The position numbers and the translations under genes were made by a program. This document shows positions 1 through 10,315 of a stretch of DNA of 30,192 nucleotides, in pieces. Origin of the DNA: Gracilaria domingensis. Lineage: Eukaryota > Rhodophyta > Florideophyceae > Gracilariales > Gracilariaceae. The notes under the pieces were generated by a model that saw only the letters and a program-made list of their open reading frames with translations, did not search any database and was not told the DNA's origin. Location: the NCBI GenBank assembly GCA_022539475.1, contig VCMS01000316.1, positions 118,221-148,412 of the forward strand. Direction: 5' to 3'. How positions within the stretch are numbered: position 1 is the first letter of the stretch; the number at the start of each line of letters is the position of its first letter.

Positions 1-129
1 CCGTCGGTGATGAGGAATATTCGGTTCACGGAATTGACAGATGATTCCTGGATCGAGTCGATATGAATACTCTGTTCGCTTGAGTGTGTATCGCGCTTGC
101 GAGATATAGAACGAGAGTTGTACCCTCAT
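1..129 (-). pseudogene. Broken N-terminal part of the antisense accessory ORF (element A)
   Basis: This is the counterpart of the first roughly 43-49 codons of the intact antisense ORF at 24050-25903. It starts with an ATG on the minus strand at 129-127 and runs out of the window at position 1. The DNA is recognisably the same, but several one-base gaps destroy the frame within the first codons. It matters mainly because it shows that the antisense ORF sits beside the PPT and LTR in a second, independent element copy. Whether the gaps are real or sequencing errors cannot be told here. Confidence 0.7.
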
Positions 130-133
130 GACT

Positions 134-151
134 TGTGACGTATTTACGTAC
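134..151. promoter_or_regulatory. Conserved ACGT-containing block before the antisense ATG (copy A)
   Basis: The 18 bases TGTGACGTATTTACGTAC are identical to 25907-25924 in the other copy, although the surrounding DNA has many gaps. The block holds a CRE/bZIP-like TGACGT core and a TACGTA palindrome just upstream of the antisense start codon. A regulatory role is inference. Confidence 0.35.
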
Positions 152-191
152 TGCGTTCGCACAAAACTTCAGCCTCGAAGTCGTCTCGGCT

Positions 192-205
192 CTAAGGAGG
201 GGAGA
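192..205 (+). other. 3' polypurine tract of element A
   Basis: CTAAGGAGGGGAGA lies directly before the LTR start, as expected for the primer of plus-strand DNA synthesis. It has one G fewer in the run than the copy at 25969-25982. Confidence 0.75.
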
Positions 206-1096
206 TTAGAGCAAACGCATTTGCTGGTTATCAGGAGATGCGCTCATATACTCAGAGAGTATACAGGATGCACTCGAAGAGTTATGAGTTGGACCCAAGT
301 TGGCGGTTTACTTTGGAATGCTTCCACATTACTGCAATCAGGTTGCATTGTGGCCATACGAGGTGGACGCGTACTACCACCGTGTGGTCATTACGGCCAA
401 ACGTAGCGCTCCTGAGGGCCTGAACACTGGGGCTTAGCCACGTTACGACCCCTGCGGTGCTGCACCACGGTACATAGTTAGCTTAGACCACTTAGGGGAG
501 TCGACCCTCGTCGGCGAGCACCTTTGTAAAGTCACCGCAGCACTTCTAAGTGAACTCTTTGTCGAGTATCGCTCTCCTGAGTGACTCTTACACGAGTGAG
601 GCTCTGGAGCCAACCGCCTACGTGTTCACTCTCGCGAGTATAGCACGTCTGGTGACGTGGTCCTACCTCTCTACTTGAGGAACATCTGTCGGGATTGCGA
701 CCGAGGGTGTACCGAGGAGTATAGACTAGATTACGAATGATCGACCTGTCTAGAGTTTGCCGGTTTACGGAAACCCTGCAATTACCGTTGAGGATTTCTC
801 GCCCGCCTGCGGCACAGTCGAGGAGCCCTACTCCGTCCCTATGGGTGTTGTTGGTGTTGTTTTCTGTTGCTTTCCCTCTCGGACTACACCGTCGTTGGTC
901 GTGTTTCATCGTTTCCAAACACCCCATTTCTGGAGTTTCTCATAGTTCCTCACGACGTTGGCCTAGCACCTCTGTAGGTAAGCCAGTCGCCACTTTGGCC
1001 TACAACCATATAGTGCGTACAAGGGCTCTTCACTGGTTCATCTCTCACGAGAGCGACCTCGACAGCTGGTGGGTTCACTCTTCCATATGTTCCACA
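206..1096 (+). repeat. 3' LTR of element A
   Basis: The LTR is about 891 bp and is homologous to 25983-26956 (974 bp) and, in its last part, to 15541-15798. The left edge follows the polypurine tract. The expected TG start reads TT here because one base is missing. The right edge is placed at CCACA, where the copies stop matching. The shorter length reflects many single-base deletions spread over the copy, not one large deletion. Perfect short hairpins such as CTCTC-AC-GAGAG are kept (near 1046-1057). It carries no gene. Confidence 0.8.
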
Positions 1097-1191
1097 ATAA
1101 CGAATTCTACAAGAACTGTAAGGAAGGAGAAGAAAGAAAAGTTTCTTTTCGTAGTGCTTCGCATCAGGGACAAAGACGGCTGACAAACCTT

Positions 1192-1461
1192 CTAAAGAGT
1201 TGTAAGTGCTGTAAATGCGAAACTTCTAACTTCTACTGATGTACTGACGTGTACTGAACTTTTCCGCCTTTTGTGCCTACGACTATAATTGTCCATTATT
1301 CCACGCTCCGCATCTTCTATTGAAGCGAGAAGCTCGTATTGCCCGAGAATCTTTTCAACGAGGGTACACATCGTGTCTAAAAATTCTTTCAAGGAAGCCT
1401 GAAAGCTGCTGATTTGCTGCCGTTTTGAAGCAGTTAGCAACAGCTCAGTCCTCAAAAGCAA
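1192..1461 (-). CDS. Unidentified small ORF, 89 codons
   Basis: This is an open frame of 89 codons on the minus strand just outside element A. The predicted protein has a helical, mildly amphipathic stretch (residues about 15-55, rich in Leu, Glu and Lys) followed by a basic patch RRHKRRK near residue 61. I recognise no family. No promoter, splice site or neighbour supports it. It could be an exon, a relic or chance. Confidence 0.15.
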   Translation of the reverse strand: MLLRTELLLTASKRQQISSFQASLKEFLDTMCTLVEKILGQYELLASIEDAERGIMDNYSRRHKRRKSSVHVSTSVEVRSFAFTALTTL

Positions 1462-2411
1462 ACCTCACAGACATGTTTTCCACGACCTTCCAATTTTGAG
1501 GACCTCTATCAATCTACCGGAATCGCTCAAAAAATTTGTTTCGTTAGCATTTATCCATTATGTAGTATCTACGGATTGTAACTTCAAAAATCTTACTAAC
1601 ACGTCATTCTCATATGAACGCAAAATGTGGAGCTGCAGGTTTCTAAGTCATTGAGACTTCTCTTGTTCGCAAGTGATACTAGTCTGTTTCGCTTTTGACT
1701 AGCTAGTTTTTGTGCTATTGGGCGCCGAGGAGTGCAGAGCTGCACTCAAAAAAATAAGAAATTTTAATATGAATTCATCCGCGCAGTTAAATTCTTGGTT
1801 TCTCCTGTTTTGTAGATTCTACTTCGCCGCACCACCCTCCACTCTTTCCGCGACCTCTCTCAATCGCGCTCGTGCTAGTTTCGTTTCCATTTCTCAAGTG
1901 GCGATGCAATTCGCACATCATCTTCATGTCAACACCCTGCTCATGCATTCTCATCCATCATGCCCCCACCTTAGAATTCTAGAAGCAATATTTTATTACT
2001 TTGCGCTCTTTGCCGCGAGAAAGCCCCCCGAGCTGCACCTATCACTCGGCTGTGCGCCTACCGATTTCGTTCGGTTGGCCGTCCCCCGCCCAGTACAGCC
2101 GGACCATTACTCACGCCACACGACCGGTGCCGTCTTCGCTTCCCTCCGCCTCCGCGCGTTGGACGCCCAACCATGGCAGCGCGCTCATCACACCCCAGAA
2201 CAGTTTCATCCTCTCGCCAAACAGCCCCTGTTGGAGATGATCCTTTTCGTGTCGGTACTTCCGCAGCAGCTCAGGTCGAGCTCATTGCCACCAACTCGCA
2301 GTTGCTCCATCGCGCGATGTACGCATTCATCACCCCGTTGTCGGTTACCCGTAAACAATCCCACGCATCACCACGAGAAGCTTGGGACCTTCCTTCCATC
2401 TTCCGATATAA
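1462..2411. other. Flanking DNA with one long pyrimidine-favoured open frame
   Basis: No recognisable gene. The longest open frame starts with ATG at 1769 and runs on the plus strand to 2560 (263 codons). It is rich in His, Pro, Ser and Leu and overlaps other open frames. The region 1800-2440 is C/T-rich on this strand, which lowers stop-codon frequency in every frame, so the length alone is weak evidence for a gene. Confidence 0.3.
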
Positions 2412-2966
2412 CAGCATCCACGTTTCGTCCTGTATTATCAGTTCCTAACCTCCTCGAATGCACCTGCTGCCACGATTTCGGAGGACACATGCCGACGCAT
2501 AAGAGAGAAGCTGAGAAAGCGCGAAAAATACGTTTCAGTAGAGCAGATTCGGAGAAATAACTCCACGGTCCTGAACGATTTAGTAAGGTACGTATCAGAA
2601 TATCAATACTACGGATCCTACACTATTAGTGATGATGCCCCGAATACATCCTCGTCTTGGTCGTCCAATCGCCAATGGAATGGCGCCTCATCCACGATTA
2701 AGCAGCATTCATTCCTTATTTTTGACTGCACAACCTGGCAAAGATTGCAATCTGACCTTCCCACTGAGACATACTCTCGACAATCGTCATACGTTTCCAC
2801 AGGGCTCTGGTCAGGTATCCCTAGCCAATGCCACAAGAATATTACTTTCCTACATTACTGCCAAATTAATGTTCAAACACGCAATCCTGGCGCACGAATA
2901 GACGACCGTCGAGCCATGACGACGCATCATTCTAAGCGGAGATTGGCGAATGCCCACCCACAATAG
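2412..2966 (+). CDS. Unidentified open frame of 184 codons without a start codon (possible exon or relic)
   Basis: The frame is open from just after a TAA at 2409 to a TAG ending at 2966. The only in-frame ATG is close to the end, so a complete prokaryote-style gene is excluded. An exon or a decayed coding relic is possible. The predicted peptide has a charged helical stretch encoded at about 2478-2560, rich in Arg, Lys and Glu. After it comes a Ser-, Tyr- and Trp-containing segment, and the peptide ends in a basic tail. This composition looks more protein-like than the overlapping frames. I do not recognise a family. Upstream coding in another frame (2173-2448) could have been joined to it by a lost base or an intron, but nothing proves that. 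Confidence 0.25.
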   Translation, partial: QHPRFVLYYQFLTSSNAPAATISEDTCRRIREKLRKREKYVSVEQIRRNNSTVLNDLVRYVSEYQYYGSYTISDDAPNTSSSWSSNRQWNGASSTIKQHSFLIFDCTTWQRLQSDLPTETYSRQSSYVSTGLWSGIPSQCHKNITFLHYCQINVQTRNPGARIDDRRAMTTHHSKRRLANAHPQ

Positions 2967-3589
2967 CTGGGCATGATCTGCCAAGTCGTGTAAGGACGTG
3001 CCAACACGATGGCATCTTTCTTACCAATAATCTTTGGCGACCGTGCGCTCCAGCTTGCGAACAAAGTCAGAGCCCCGTAGACAGAACATGCACGAGCGGA
3101 CACCACACTATCTAAGACTCGGTACTACGAGTGAACACTTCAAGAACCTCAGCATACCCCAGTAAATGACCTGCCAAGTACGAAACTTCGAACCCTGGCA
3201 GTAGGTCGGGAACATGGAAGAATGCTCGGCCCGGAGACATCGGCCGTGAATGGGCGTGTACGCTGATGAACCAACACAACCAACGGGCATCATGCGCGCT
3301 CCTTAGCTCTCTCTCAAGACTTCGCCTATGAACATCAAAATCGGGCATAAAGGGCGATTAGTTGCCTAATTATTCCAAAATAGATTTAATTGCCGTATAA
3401 TGGCGTTAACAGTACAGTGGCCATTGATGCCTTCCGTATTGTATTCTATGATCCTTATTGGTACAAAAATTTAGCAGCAGAATAATGATACGAAATTATG
3501 GTCTCCTTGTAACCCAGATCATACGACGCACTTATGAGTTGGCCAGTTTCCACGTCATTTATTGCTATTCGCTACTCTCTCACGCTCAC
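2967..3589. other. Flanking DNA with weak minus-strand ORF
   Basis: No gene is supported. A 78-codon open frame on the minus strand (3112-3348) has a plausible composition but matches no family I know. The rest, 3349-3560, is AT-rich and featureless. Confidence 0.3.
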
Positions 3590-4440
3590 GTCCTGGCGCG
3601 GCTGCTACCGAACGCTGGTCACAACGCCTCTTACGCCGTCCGCTGCCGCGCTGCGGTGCTGCCTCACCAAAGCGCGCCGCTCCTCCGCGACGCGCTCGCG
3701 CGCCATCGGCTACACCGCGCGTTCTACCTAGCGCTGCGCATCCCGTCGCTGCTGCTGGGCCGACCCCACAGCCGCCCGCGACTTCTCCTCCAGCGCAAGC
3801 GCGCTGTTGGCGCCCCCGCCGCCCGTCGCGCACCGCCGCCAGTAGCGCTAGTCCGCTGTCGCTTTGCGTGTCGCGAGCACGCGCGACTCGTCGGCCATTC
3901 TCGCGCGCACCGCTGGGGCGCGCCTCATGCCGCCATGCTCGACGCGCCCCGCTGGAGAGCCGGCTGCGCCCACCGCGTAACACTGCTGAAGACATCTCTC
4001 CGTACTGACCGCACGCGGCCTTACTCGAAGTCTCGCCGCCTCCAACGCCAGCCCACGCTTCATGCAACTCGCCGGCTGCCGGATGCGCCGCGCAAACTCG
4101 CGGCGCACGCCGCACTAGCGCGCGGGAGCCACCCCCGCCCGCCTTCGCCCATTAGTCGCAGTGTCACGGAGCGCATGCGGACCCACTGCGCGTAGCTGCT
4201 CCGTGCGCATATCTGCTTTGCGCTGCGCTGCTAGGCAGCAGCTCCCCGGCACGCCAGTTGGCAGCTGCTGCCCGCCGCCAATTGCACGTGCTGATGGGCG
4301 GCGACGGGACGCGTGCACGCGCTGCGAGCCCGCGCTAAAGCTCACCGCCGCAGCAGCGGCTGCTGCATCCGACGCTGGCGCTGGTTGCTGCATTCGAACG
4401 CGCCCCGCTGGGCGAGGCAGGTGGCCGCGCGCTACGGCAT
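3590..4440. other. GC-rich, CpG-dense island
   Basis: About 850 bp are strikingly rich in G+C and CpG, with many GCGC and GCTGC words, between much more AT-rich flanks. Long frames are open on both strands at once (for example 3458-4195 plus and 3555-4115 minus), as expected from the scarcity of stop codons in GC-rich DNA. I therefore do not call a gene. It could be a CpG-island-like promoter, a GC-rich exon or a fragment of different origin. Confidence 0.55.
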
Positions 4441-6560
4441 GAGCTGCAAGACTTGTTCTCGCTCATTGCCCCCCAGTCTGCCTTGGGAGACTGTATTTGT
4501 GGCTTCTCGTCGCCGTCTGCTAGCCAGACGCGCTCTCCAATATCGTATACTTCCCCCCAAGGGTCAGCAAATATTGTGGAACCTCGTCCGGTCTCTGACC
4601 CGCCGGCCGATTCGGGCTGCGCGTCCCCGGCAATCAAGGAGTGTTTCCTCGAGTCGCGGCGTGGAGGGAATTAAACAACGGTGGCGCGCGCTCTGGTACC
4701 AACGAGGTAGCTCTGTAAGTCCGCTCAAACATTGGGTCAACTGGACAGTCGCAAGCGCCTTCAGACAACTGGCAGTCCCTCTTGAATAATATATCCGCCG
4801 AACACTTCGACTGCACGGAAAGAGCTCTTTTGCTGCGACTTGTATGTGTACTCCATCACCGATATAGAGCGTTGCATTGCTATGCGCTCACTACTATTTC
4901 CGGTGTCCAAGGCTTCTGGCACGGCTCAGGTTGCGAGGCGTCAAGGCCGAACTTGCCTTGCGAGTGACGGACCACTTGCATCAAGTCCAATGCGTTTCCC
5001 GGCAAATGCGCGTGTCGCGAGAAGCGGGTTGCGCCGCCTCGCGACTTCTTGCTCCGCCACATGGAGGAGGTGAAGGACTCTTTAAAGGTATTTCTGTACT
5101 AACACTGAGCGCTATGGATGAATGAAGGAAAGTGTGCAAAGAGTGCTCAAGCACTGAAGGGCACTCTTCGAACTTTCGATATAGCTACGTAATCCAAACT
5201 ATTTGGTAAGAGATCGGCGTCAACCGTTGACGTTTACTGTCTGTGCTTAGGACGTCATTCACCACACAGCGCGAGGAGGGTGAGAGCGCTCGTGTCAAAA
5301 GACTCTGTCGATCACACGACATGGAAACGCGTTGCGGTCGGTCTGTGGCCGGCATTTATACGCGAATCTGTTGGACGTTGCACGAGCTCGAGCCGCAAAT
5401 CTTAAACTTGACGCGGAGTATCATGTAGCCTCCCGGGGCAGCTGCAAAACCTCTGGACTCTCTGCAGCAGTATTCTCTCCTCTTTTGAATCGAGTCGCTT
5501 GAAAGTCATAGGGCAAGTTGACGAGGACGAATCGCCGGCGAGTTGGCTTCCGACTCTGCGTGCATTGCTTCGTAGGAGTGGGATTCCACGCGGTGCAGCG
5601 ACGGCAAGGTTGATGATCGAGCGTTCTCCAACCAGAGCAGCTGGTCTATGGAACCATATGTGCAAAGCCTGCAGTTTTCAGCGGCAACGCTGCAGGGCAT
5701 GGAGCGCAAAACGCAAGCTCGAAAGCCATGCTGCAAGGTCGCTGGCAGAGGTCAAAGTTGTCCGCGTCGATCGAAGTTGCACAAGTATTGCAAAACAAAA
5801 TTACAAGAGGCCACATCGAGATATCCTCGGGATCGCGCGCTTGCCCGTCCTCGCTGCTGGGTTGGTTCGGATGGCGCCCATACACCCAGCAGCACGCAAG
5901 CTCTATACGGCCCTTCGCATCATGGGGCGCCCTGAACAGCGAGACGCAGGGATGACAGCAATAAAAGGGACTGAAAAGACGCCTGGAGTCATAAAGGGCG
6001 CCACAAGTTACTCAGCCGGCTTCGTTGGTCGCAAAGGCATGTTCTGAAATATGTGAGCAACGGCTACTCTACTCTGCTCAGTACCGGTGAAAAGGAACGC
6101 CGCAGCCACGCTAGGGACCGCACGAACGCTTCAAATGACATTTCGATGTAAGTACATGGCGCGAAGCGCAAAAACGTTGTTAGTGGTGTTCCACGGTCAT
6201 ATTTGAAAAGGAACAGCAGTTGCAATTTTGAGCCATTGGGTTCTTGGCAGATTCTGTTCAAGCGCATCTTGGGAGTTCTGCCGGAGAGAGCCGTTAGCTG
6301 TTGTGAGCAGCTTCTGTCCGAATTTGATCGAGTCGAAGAAGGATTATCGAATTGCAAGCAATTGCATGCGCAGGAAGGTTGCTGGTAACATCGCGAGGAA
6401 ACCGTTTGCATGTCGAGAAAAGTCAGAACCACTTTTCAGAGCCTCGTGTCTAAACTCTCGGAGTAACGCTAGCGTACCAAGATGTGTCACAGATGGTTTG
6501 AAACTGGTCATGATGCTTAGTATTGTTGTCTTGTATGTCTTTTTGGAACATATTTTTTAG
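4441..6560. other. Flanking DNA of balanced composition, no supported gene
   Basis: Several overlapping open frames of 60-180 codons occur on both strands, and none shows a domain I recognise. The longest plus-strand frame opens well before an ATG at 5613 and ends at 6047 (144 codons from that ATG); its product is basic and unidentified. A short plus-strand frame at 6203-6388 has a plausible helical composition. No splice or promoter evidence links any of them. Confidence 0.3.
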
Positions 6561-8217
6561 CTCGAAAGTCGCAAAAATTCTTTTTTTGTTTTTGTCGCAA
6601 AACAGCGATCAGTTTTTTTGCCTGCCATCTTCAAATCACAGGGTGGCGGCGTGAGAAGCTTTTTTATGTTTTGGGGAGATTGATGTACACTACTTAATTT
6701 GTGTGTGTGTTTGAAGAACTGATCAGAAACGATTGGGACATCACAACTGTACTCAGCCATGAGAAGTTTGTGCTCTTTGTTTATTTATTTCTGTTTTCTT
6801 TTCTCATTTAACTTTATTTGTTAATCTTTTTTGCTATTGTTAGAGTATGTTGTGTTTATGGTCGTCCCTGGGGGTGAGGCGTTTTGTCAGGCTGTGTGAT
6901 GGTTCTTATGGGTGGATTTTTTTTAAAACGATTACGTAAACCTCAGCAAAAACGCATTCAGAACCCAAGTAATAAAGTGCTAAGAAATAGTGGTTAACAA
7001 TTCTTGATCTGATTTGGTGCGAGACGTTTCCCAAGATTGCTACGGCAATGAAAGGTGTGATTGTAGAAGCACACGCAAATTGCGATCCAAGGTCTCGGAA
7101 CGCGAAGTCCGAGCCTTGGGTGCGATCCGCTGCAACTTAAACATATGCACGGCGTATGCATTTCGTGTGTTGTATTTCGGATTGATGTTTAGCTGTGCTT
7201 TTGAAGGAGAGCGGTGGGAGTTGGATATTTTAGTGTAGTTAGTGCGTTGAGTTTGGTTCATGTTGTTTAGGCAAAGAAGGTTCGGCTAATCTGTGTGTGT
7301 TGTTGTTGGTGGGGTTGGGGGTGGGGTGTGGGTGGTTGGTGGTGGGAAGCGGTGGGATGTTGGTGTGCTACCTGTGGACCGATCCAAGCGCTATGAATAA
7401 CTCAATTCGCGTGGCCACTCACTTGTAAGCGCGGTCCCTTTTAGCTCATTCTAGGTAATCCAAGTAAGTTTTGAACGCAACTGAAGCTGTTGCAATGCCT
7501 TTCTTGCGTGAGGTGTACGCGGTCGGTGGTTTTGGGGTGTGGGGTGGGGGTGTTGTGTGTGTGTTTTTTATTGTAGCTGCGTTAGTGGTTGGGTAGTGGC
7601 GTGTGCTTTGAGACCTTGGTGAGCACCAGACGCATGTGTTCTGTGAGTTCTGTTGCATGCCGAATGAAAGCGCGTTACTCCTGCATCATCAACCGGAGTG
7701 ACCATGGTTAAAAGAATGGTATGTATGCAGATAATGTGGGCGTAGATGTGTGGTTCTATGAGATTCGTCGATTTGGTAGTGTCGGACGGAGTTGCCACGG
7801 GAGTGTCTGATGGTAGCGGAGTAGATGGAGTTTCTGTTATCCATGGTGTGACTGTTTGTGCTTTCAGGAGTTTAGTTAGTGTCTGTGGTTCCCTCGACAG
7901 TGCTGCTAGATTATGTTGCCCCAAAGGCTGGCAGTAAGATTTTCTCGTGTTAACCATTCCGATGCACTTTCCGCACGCCAAGGCGACATCTTATTGAATG
8001 GTTATTAGCGCGTGGCATAGGCTTTCGTTGTTGGGCAGATGATGGAGCATTGTGGGCTGTTGTGGTATGAATACGAACGTTGTATGTATGTAAGTTTTTG
8101 GTACACTTCCGCCAGGGGACTGCTCGGTGATGCTCTCGTGATGATCCACAACTCTCGTCAGCATCATCATCGAATCAGAAATTTTGCGTTCTTTTCTACT
8201 TAGCGCACGCCGCGATT
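6561..8217. other. T- and G-rich spacer with two G/T-only tracts
   Basis: The plus strand is rich in T and G. Two stretches are nearly free of A and C and have runs of three to five G: 7295-7360 and 7523-7570. Long T runs occur at 6577-6620 and 6657-6670. Open frames on either strand (for example 7568-7981 minus) follow from this skew and are not convincing genes. Confidence 0.5.
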
Positions 8218-8758
8218 ATGAAGGCCTTGCAACTGCTAGAAACCTGCCCGAAGCACCGACAAGTCGCCTGCCAGTGCCTTAAGAGGTTTCAAAACGCCAC
8301 CAACGCCACATGTCGCCCTTTTGTTTTCCACTCGCGAATGAGTTGCGCAATATTTGCGCACACCCTCCAGTCGAAGCTTCTTTCTTGCGCATTCTCGTCC
8401 AGAGGCCCTGAAAATGACGCATAGAGTTGTAACCTCGTACACCGCAGTTGAGAGCCTGAGATCGCGAGGTGCGTCCTCCTCTGCGGTGCATGCGCGCGGT
8501 AGGGTTCAGATCGGGTGCATGCGGAGGCGAGCAGGCGTCTTCATTGCTACACACTTGAGCTCCATTGAAAGCCGGCGGCACGTAGCCGCGCAAATTATCG
8601 CTCTGCTGCTGTGTGATGCGTTTCCCTGTTGTTGTCACAGACTCTTTTTGTCGGTCTCCTTTATCCTGTAGCATGATTATCTCTTGTCTTTGATTTTCTT
8701 TTGTATTATATGGTCGATTCTGATATTTATTGTGTGCAAGTGAGCTTTAGTATGTAGT
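8218..8758. other. Spacer without a supported gene
   Basis: Overlapping open frames of 68-131 codons lie on both strands between 8218 and 8674. They show no recognisable domain and cannot be ranked against each other. Confidence 0.3.
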
Positions 8759-8902
8759 ATGGATGAGACGTGCCTCGTGGACCTCTGTTGCAAAGAAATG
8801 GCCGGTTCTCAGCAGGAGTCGAGACCACCACCAGAGATGGCAATCTGGCCCAACCCCAACCTGGAAGACGTTATCCATCGTTGTGGGGCGCGTGGTTCAT
8901 AG
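8759..8902 (+). CDS. Small unidentified ORF, 47 aa
   Basis: The frame runs from ATG at 8759 to TAG at 8900-8902 and encodes 47 residues. It is acidic to neutral, with two adjacent Cys near the start, a PPPEM turn in the middle and one Cys near the end. It stands out because it is locally the only balanced-composition stretch in T-rich DNA. I know no family for it. It may be an exon of a spliced gene or chance. Confidence 0.15.
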   Translation: MDETCLVDLCCKEMAGSQQESRPPPEMAIWPNPNLEDVIHRCGARGS

Positions 8903-10039
8903 CGACCACCACGTGATAGATTTGCCACCTTAGTCAGTGGATCTTATCATCTGTCTAATTTTTGTCTATCTTTCTAATGTCTACAGCTCGAAAGTCGGTA
9001 TCGCCCCATCGTGTTCTTTTTGGAGTTTCTTTCTCGATTTTTGGTTGCTGCTTTGTCCGGATCCACATAAACTACATATGCCACATTTCGCGTTCGAGAT
9101 TTGAAAAAAGGTGTCGAAATGATGCCTATTATTCTCTCTTTTCATCTTTATTTTTTTTTTTTTTTTTTGTGTTTGTGTGTTTTGATGTATGCGCAATACC
9201 ATGATAGCCTAACCTCGGGCGTCCCACAAAAAGAAGAAGTCCATACCATTGGTCAGCGAATCGCCACGGATCCAACTCCAGTCGAAGTTACCCGTGAAGT
9301 TTGCGTATCGGTTTTTCTATTTTGATTGTTTGTCTTTAGAACCAGCGCCCTACATTTACTGGCTCGCCGACATGAGGTTATTTGGACTTCATTCGTCTTG
9401 TCTGACCTTGTCGCTTTCGCTTGTGTCATTGTTGCGTTTCCCAGTTTTTGGTAAATCTTTGCCGTCTGAGACGGGTCCACCGCGCATGGCCCTCGTTCGG
9501 GCTCGCCTAAACAGAGGTCCGGGCCTCCCCCCCAGTAAAAACTGGATTAGCTGCGGTTTTGCTGCTGTCACACAGCAGCGTACGAACTTTTGTGTATGGT
9601 CTCTGGCAGCCACAGATCAGCACGCCAAATCGCGCACGCGGCGTCGACACGACTTACGCGGAATTCGCGAGGATGAACGAGTGGCGCGCGCGAAAGTTCG
9701 GGAGGTGAAGCGGTTCCGTGATCGAACGAGGCGTGTTTACGGTTTTTCTGGTTTTAGTGCATGTTTTGGTGTCTTTTTTCTTTGTGATGACGGCAATCGG
9801 TTAGCGTATCGCTCTTATGCGTTTATAGTTGTTATCTGTGTTGTTAGCGGATATGAGTCCTATTCTTCATTTATTGTACTGCCACTTTATCTATTTCTTT
9901 TCTAATAAATGACTGAAGCGCGCAACATGCGCACATTGGAGCGTCGCGCGCACTACATTTTCATTCTACTGTATCTCTTTCTATTGGCTTCGTTGTTGTC
10001 TTGGTCTGTCTGATGATCTTTTTATTTTCTCTGCCCGGT
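8903..10039. other. Spacer with T-rich tract and an unidentified open frame
   Basis: A run of about 20 T with one break lies at 9151-9170. A plus-strand frame is open from before 9249 to 9905. From its first ATG (about 9372) it would encode about 177 residues, with a basic Arg-rich middle and a hydrophobic end that reflects T-rich codons. No family is recognised, and the hydrophobic tail is likely compositional. Confidence 0.3.
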
Positions 10040-10300
10040 GCGCGCGCACGGAATGTCGCTTGCTCTCTCTTTTCGTCTTGTTCTTTTTTCAGTTCTTTTT
10101 TTATTTTTGCGTTTGCTTTCTTTTTTCTGTATATTTTTTTTCTTTTTTGCATTTTGTCTTCTTATCGTTTTTGTCTGCGTTGCGTTTTTTTTTTTTGTTC
10201 TTGGTTGTGTTTTTCTATTTTATATTGTCTTTTTTATCTTCTATTCTCTTTATATTTGTCGATATTTCTTTTCTCTTTCTTTTTTTTTTTTGTTTGATTT
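10040..10300 (+). repeat. Pyrimidine (T-rich) low-complexity tract
   Basis: About 260 bp of the plus strand are almost pure T with scattered C and G, including runs of 8-12 T. All three frames read as Phe/Leu/Ser-rich strings. These are low-complexity artefacts, not membrane proteins. Confidence 0.75.
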
Positions 10301-10315
10301 TGTACGGTCTGTTGG

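Larger units (their letters stand above)
1..1096 (+). mobile_element. Right end of Ty3/gypsy element A (antisense-ORF start, PPT and 3' LTR)
   Basis: The stretch aligns along its whole length, in the same orientation, with 25757-26956. It contains the start region of the antisense ORF, the polypurine tract and the LTR. The similarity stops at about 1096, where the LTR of the other copy also ends in ACA and passes into gag. The left part of the element lies outside the window. The five bases after the LTR (1097-1101) would be the right-hand target-site copy if the end is correct, but the left copy is not visible. Most differences from the other copy are single-base gaps. Confidence 0.85.

Noticed and set aside
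3458..4195. Long plus- and minus-strand frames (up to 245 codons) in the GC island
   Set aside because: All frames are open at once because GC-rich DNA has few stop codons. Composition is Arg/Ala-rich with no domain.
4335..4637. Minus-strand frame with a YDIGERVWL segment resembling the end of gypsy integrases
   Set aside because: Only a handful of residues fit. No integrase core, GPY motif or other pol domain lies nearby on that strand.
7568..7981. Minus-strand frame of 137 codons rich in Thr and Pro
   Set aside because: Its length is explained by the strong G/T skew of the plus strand. No domain, start context or partner supports it.
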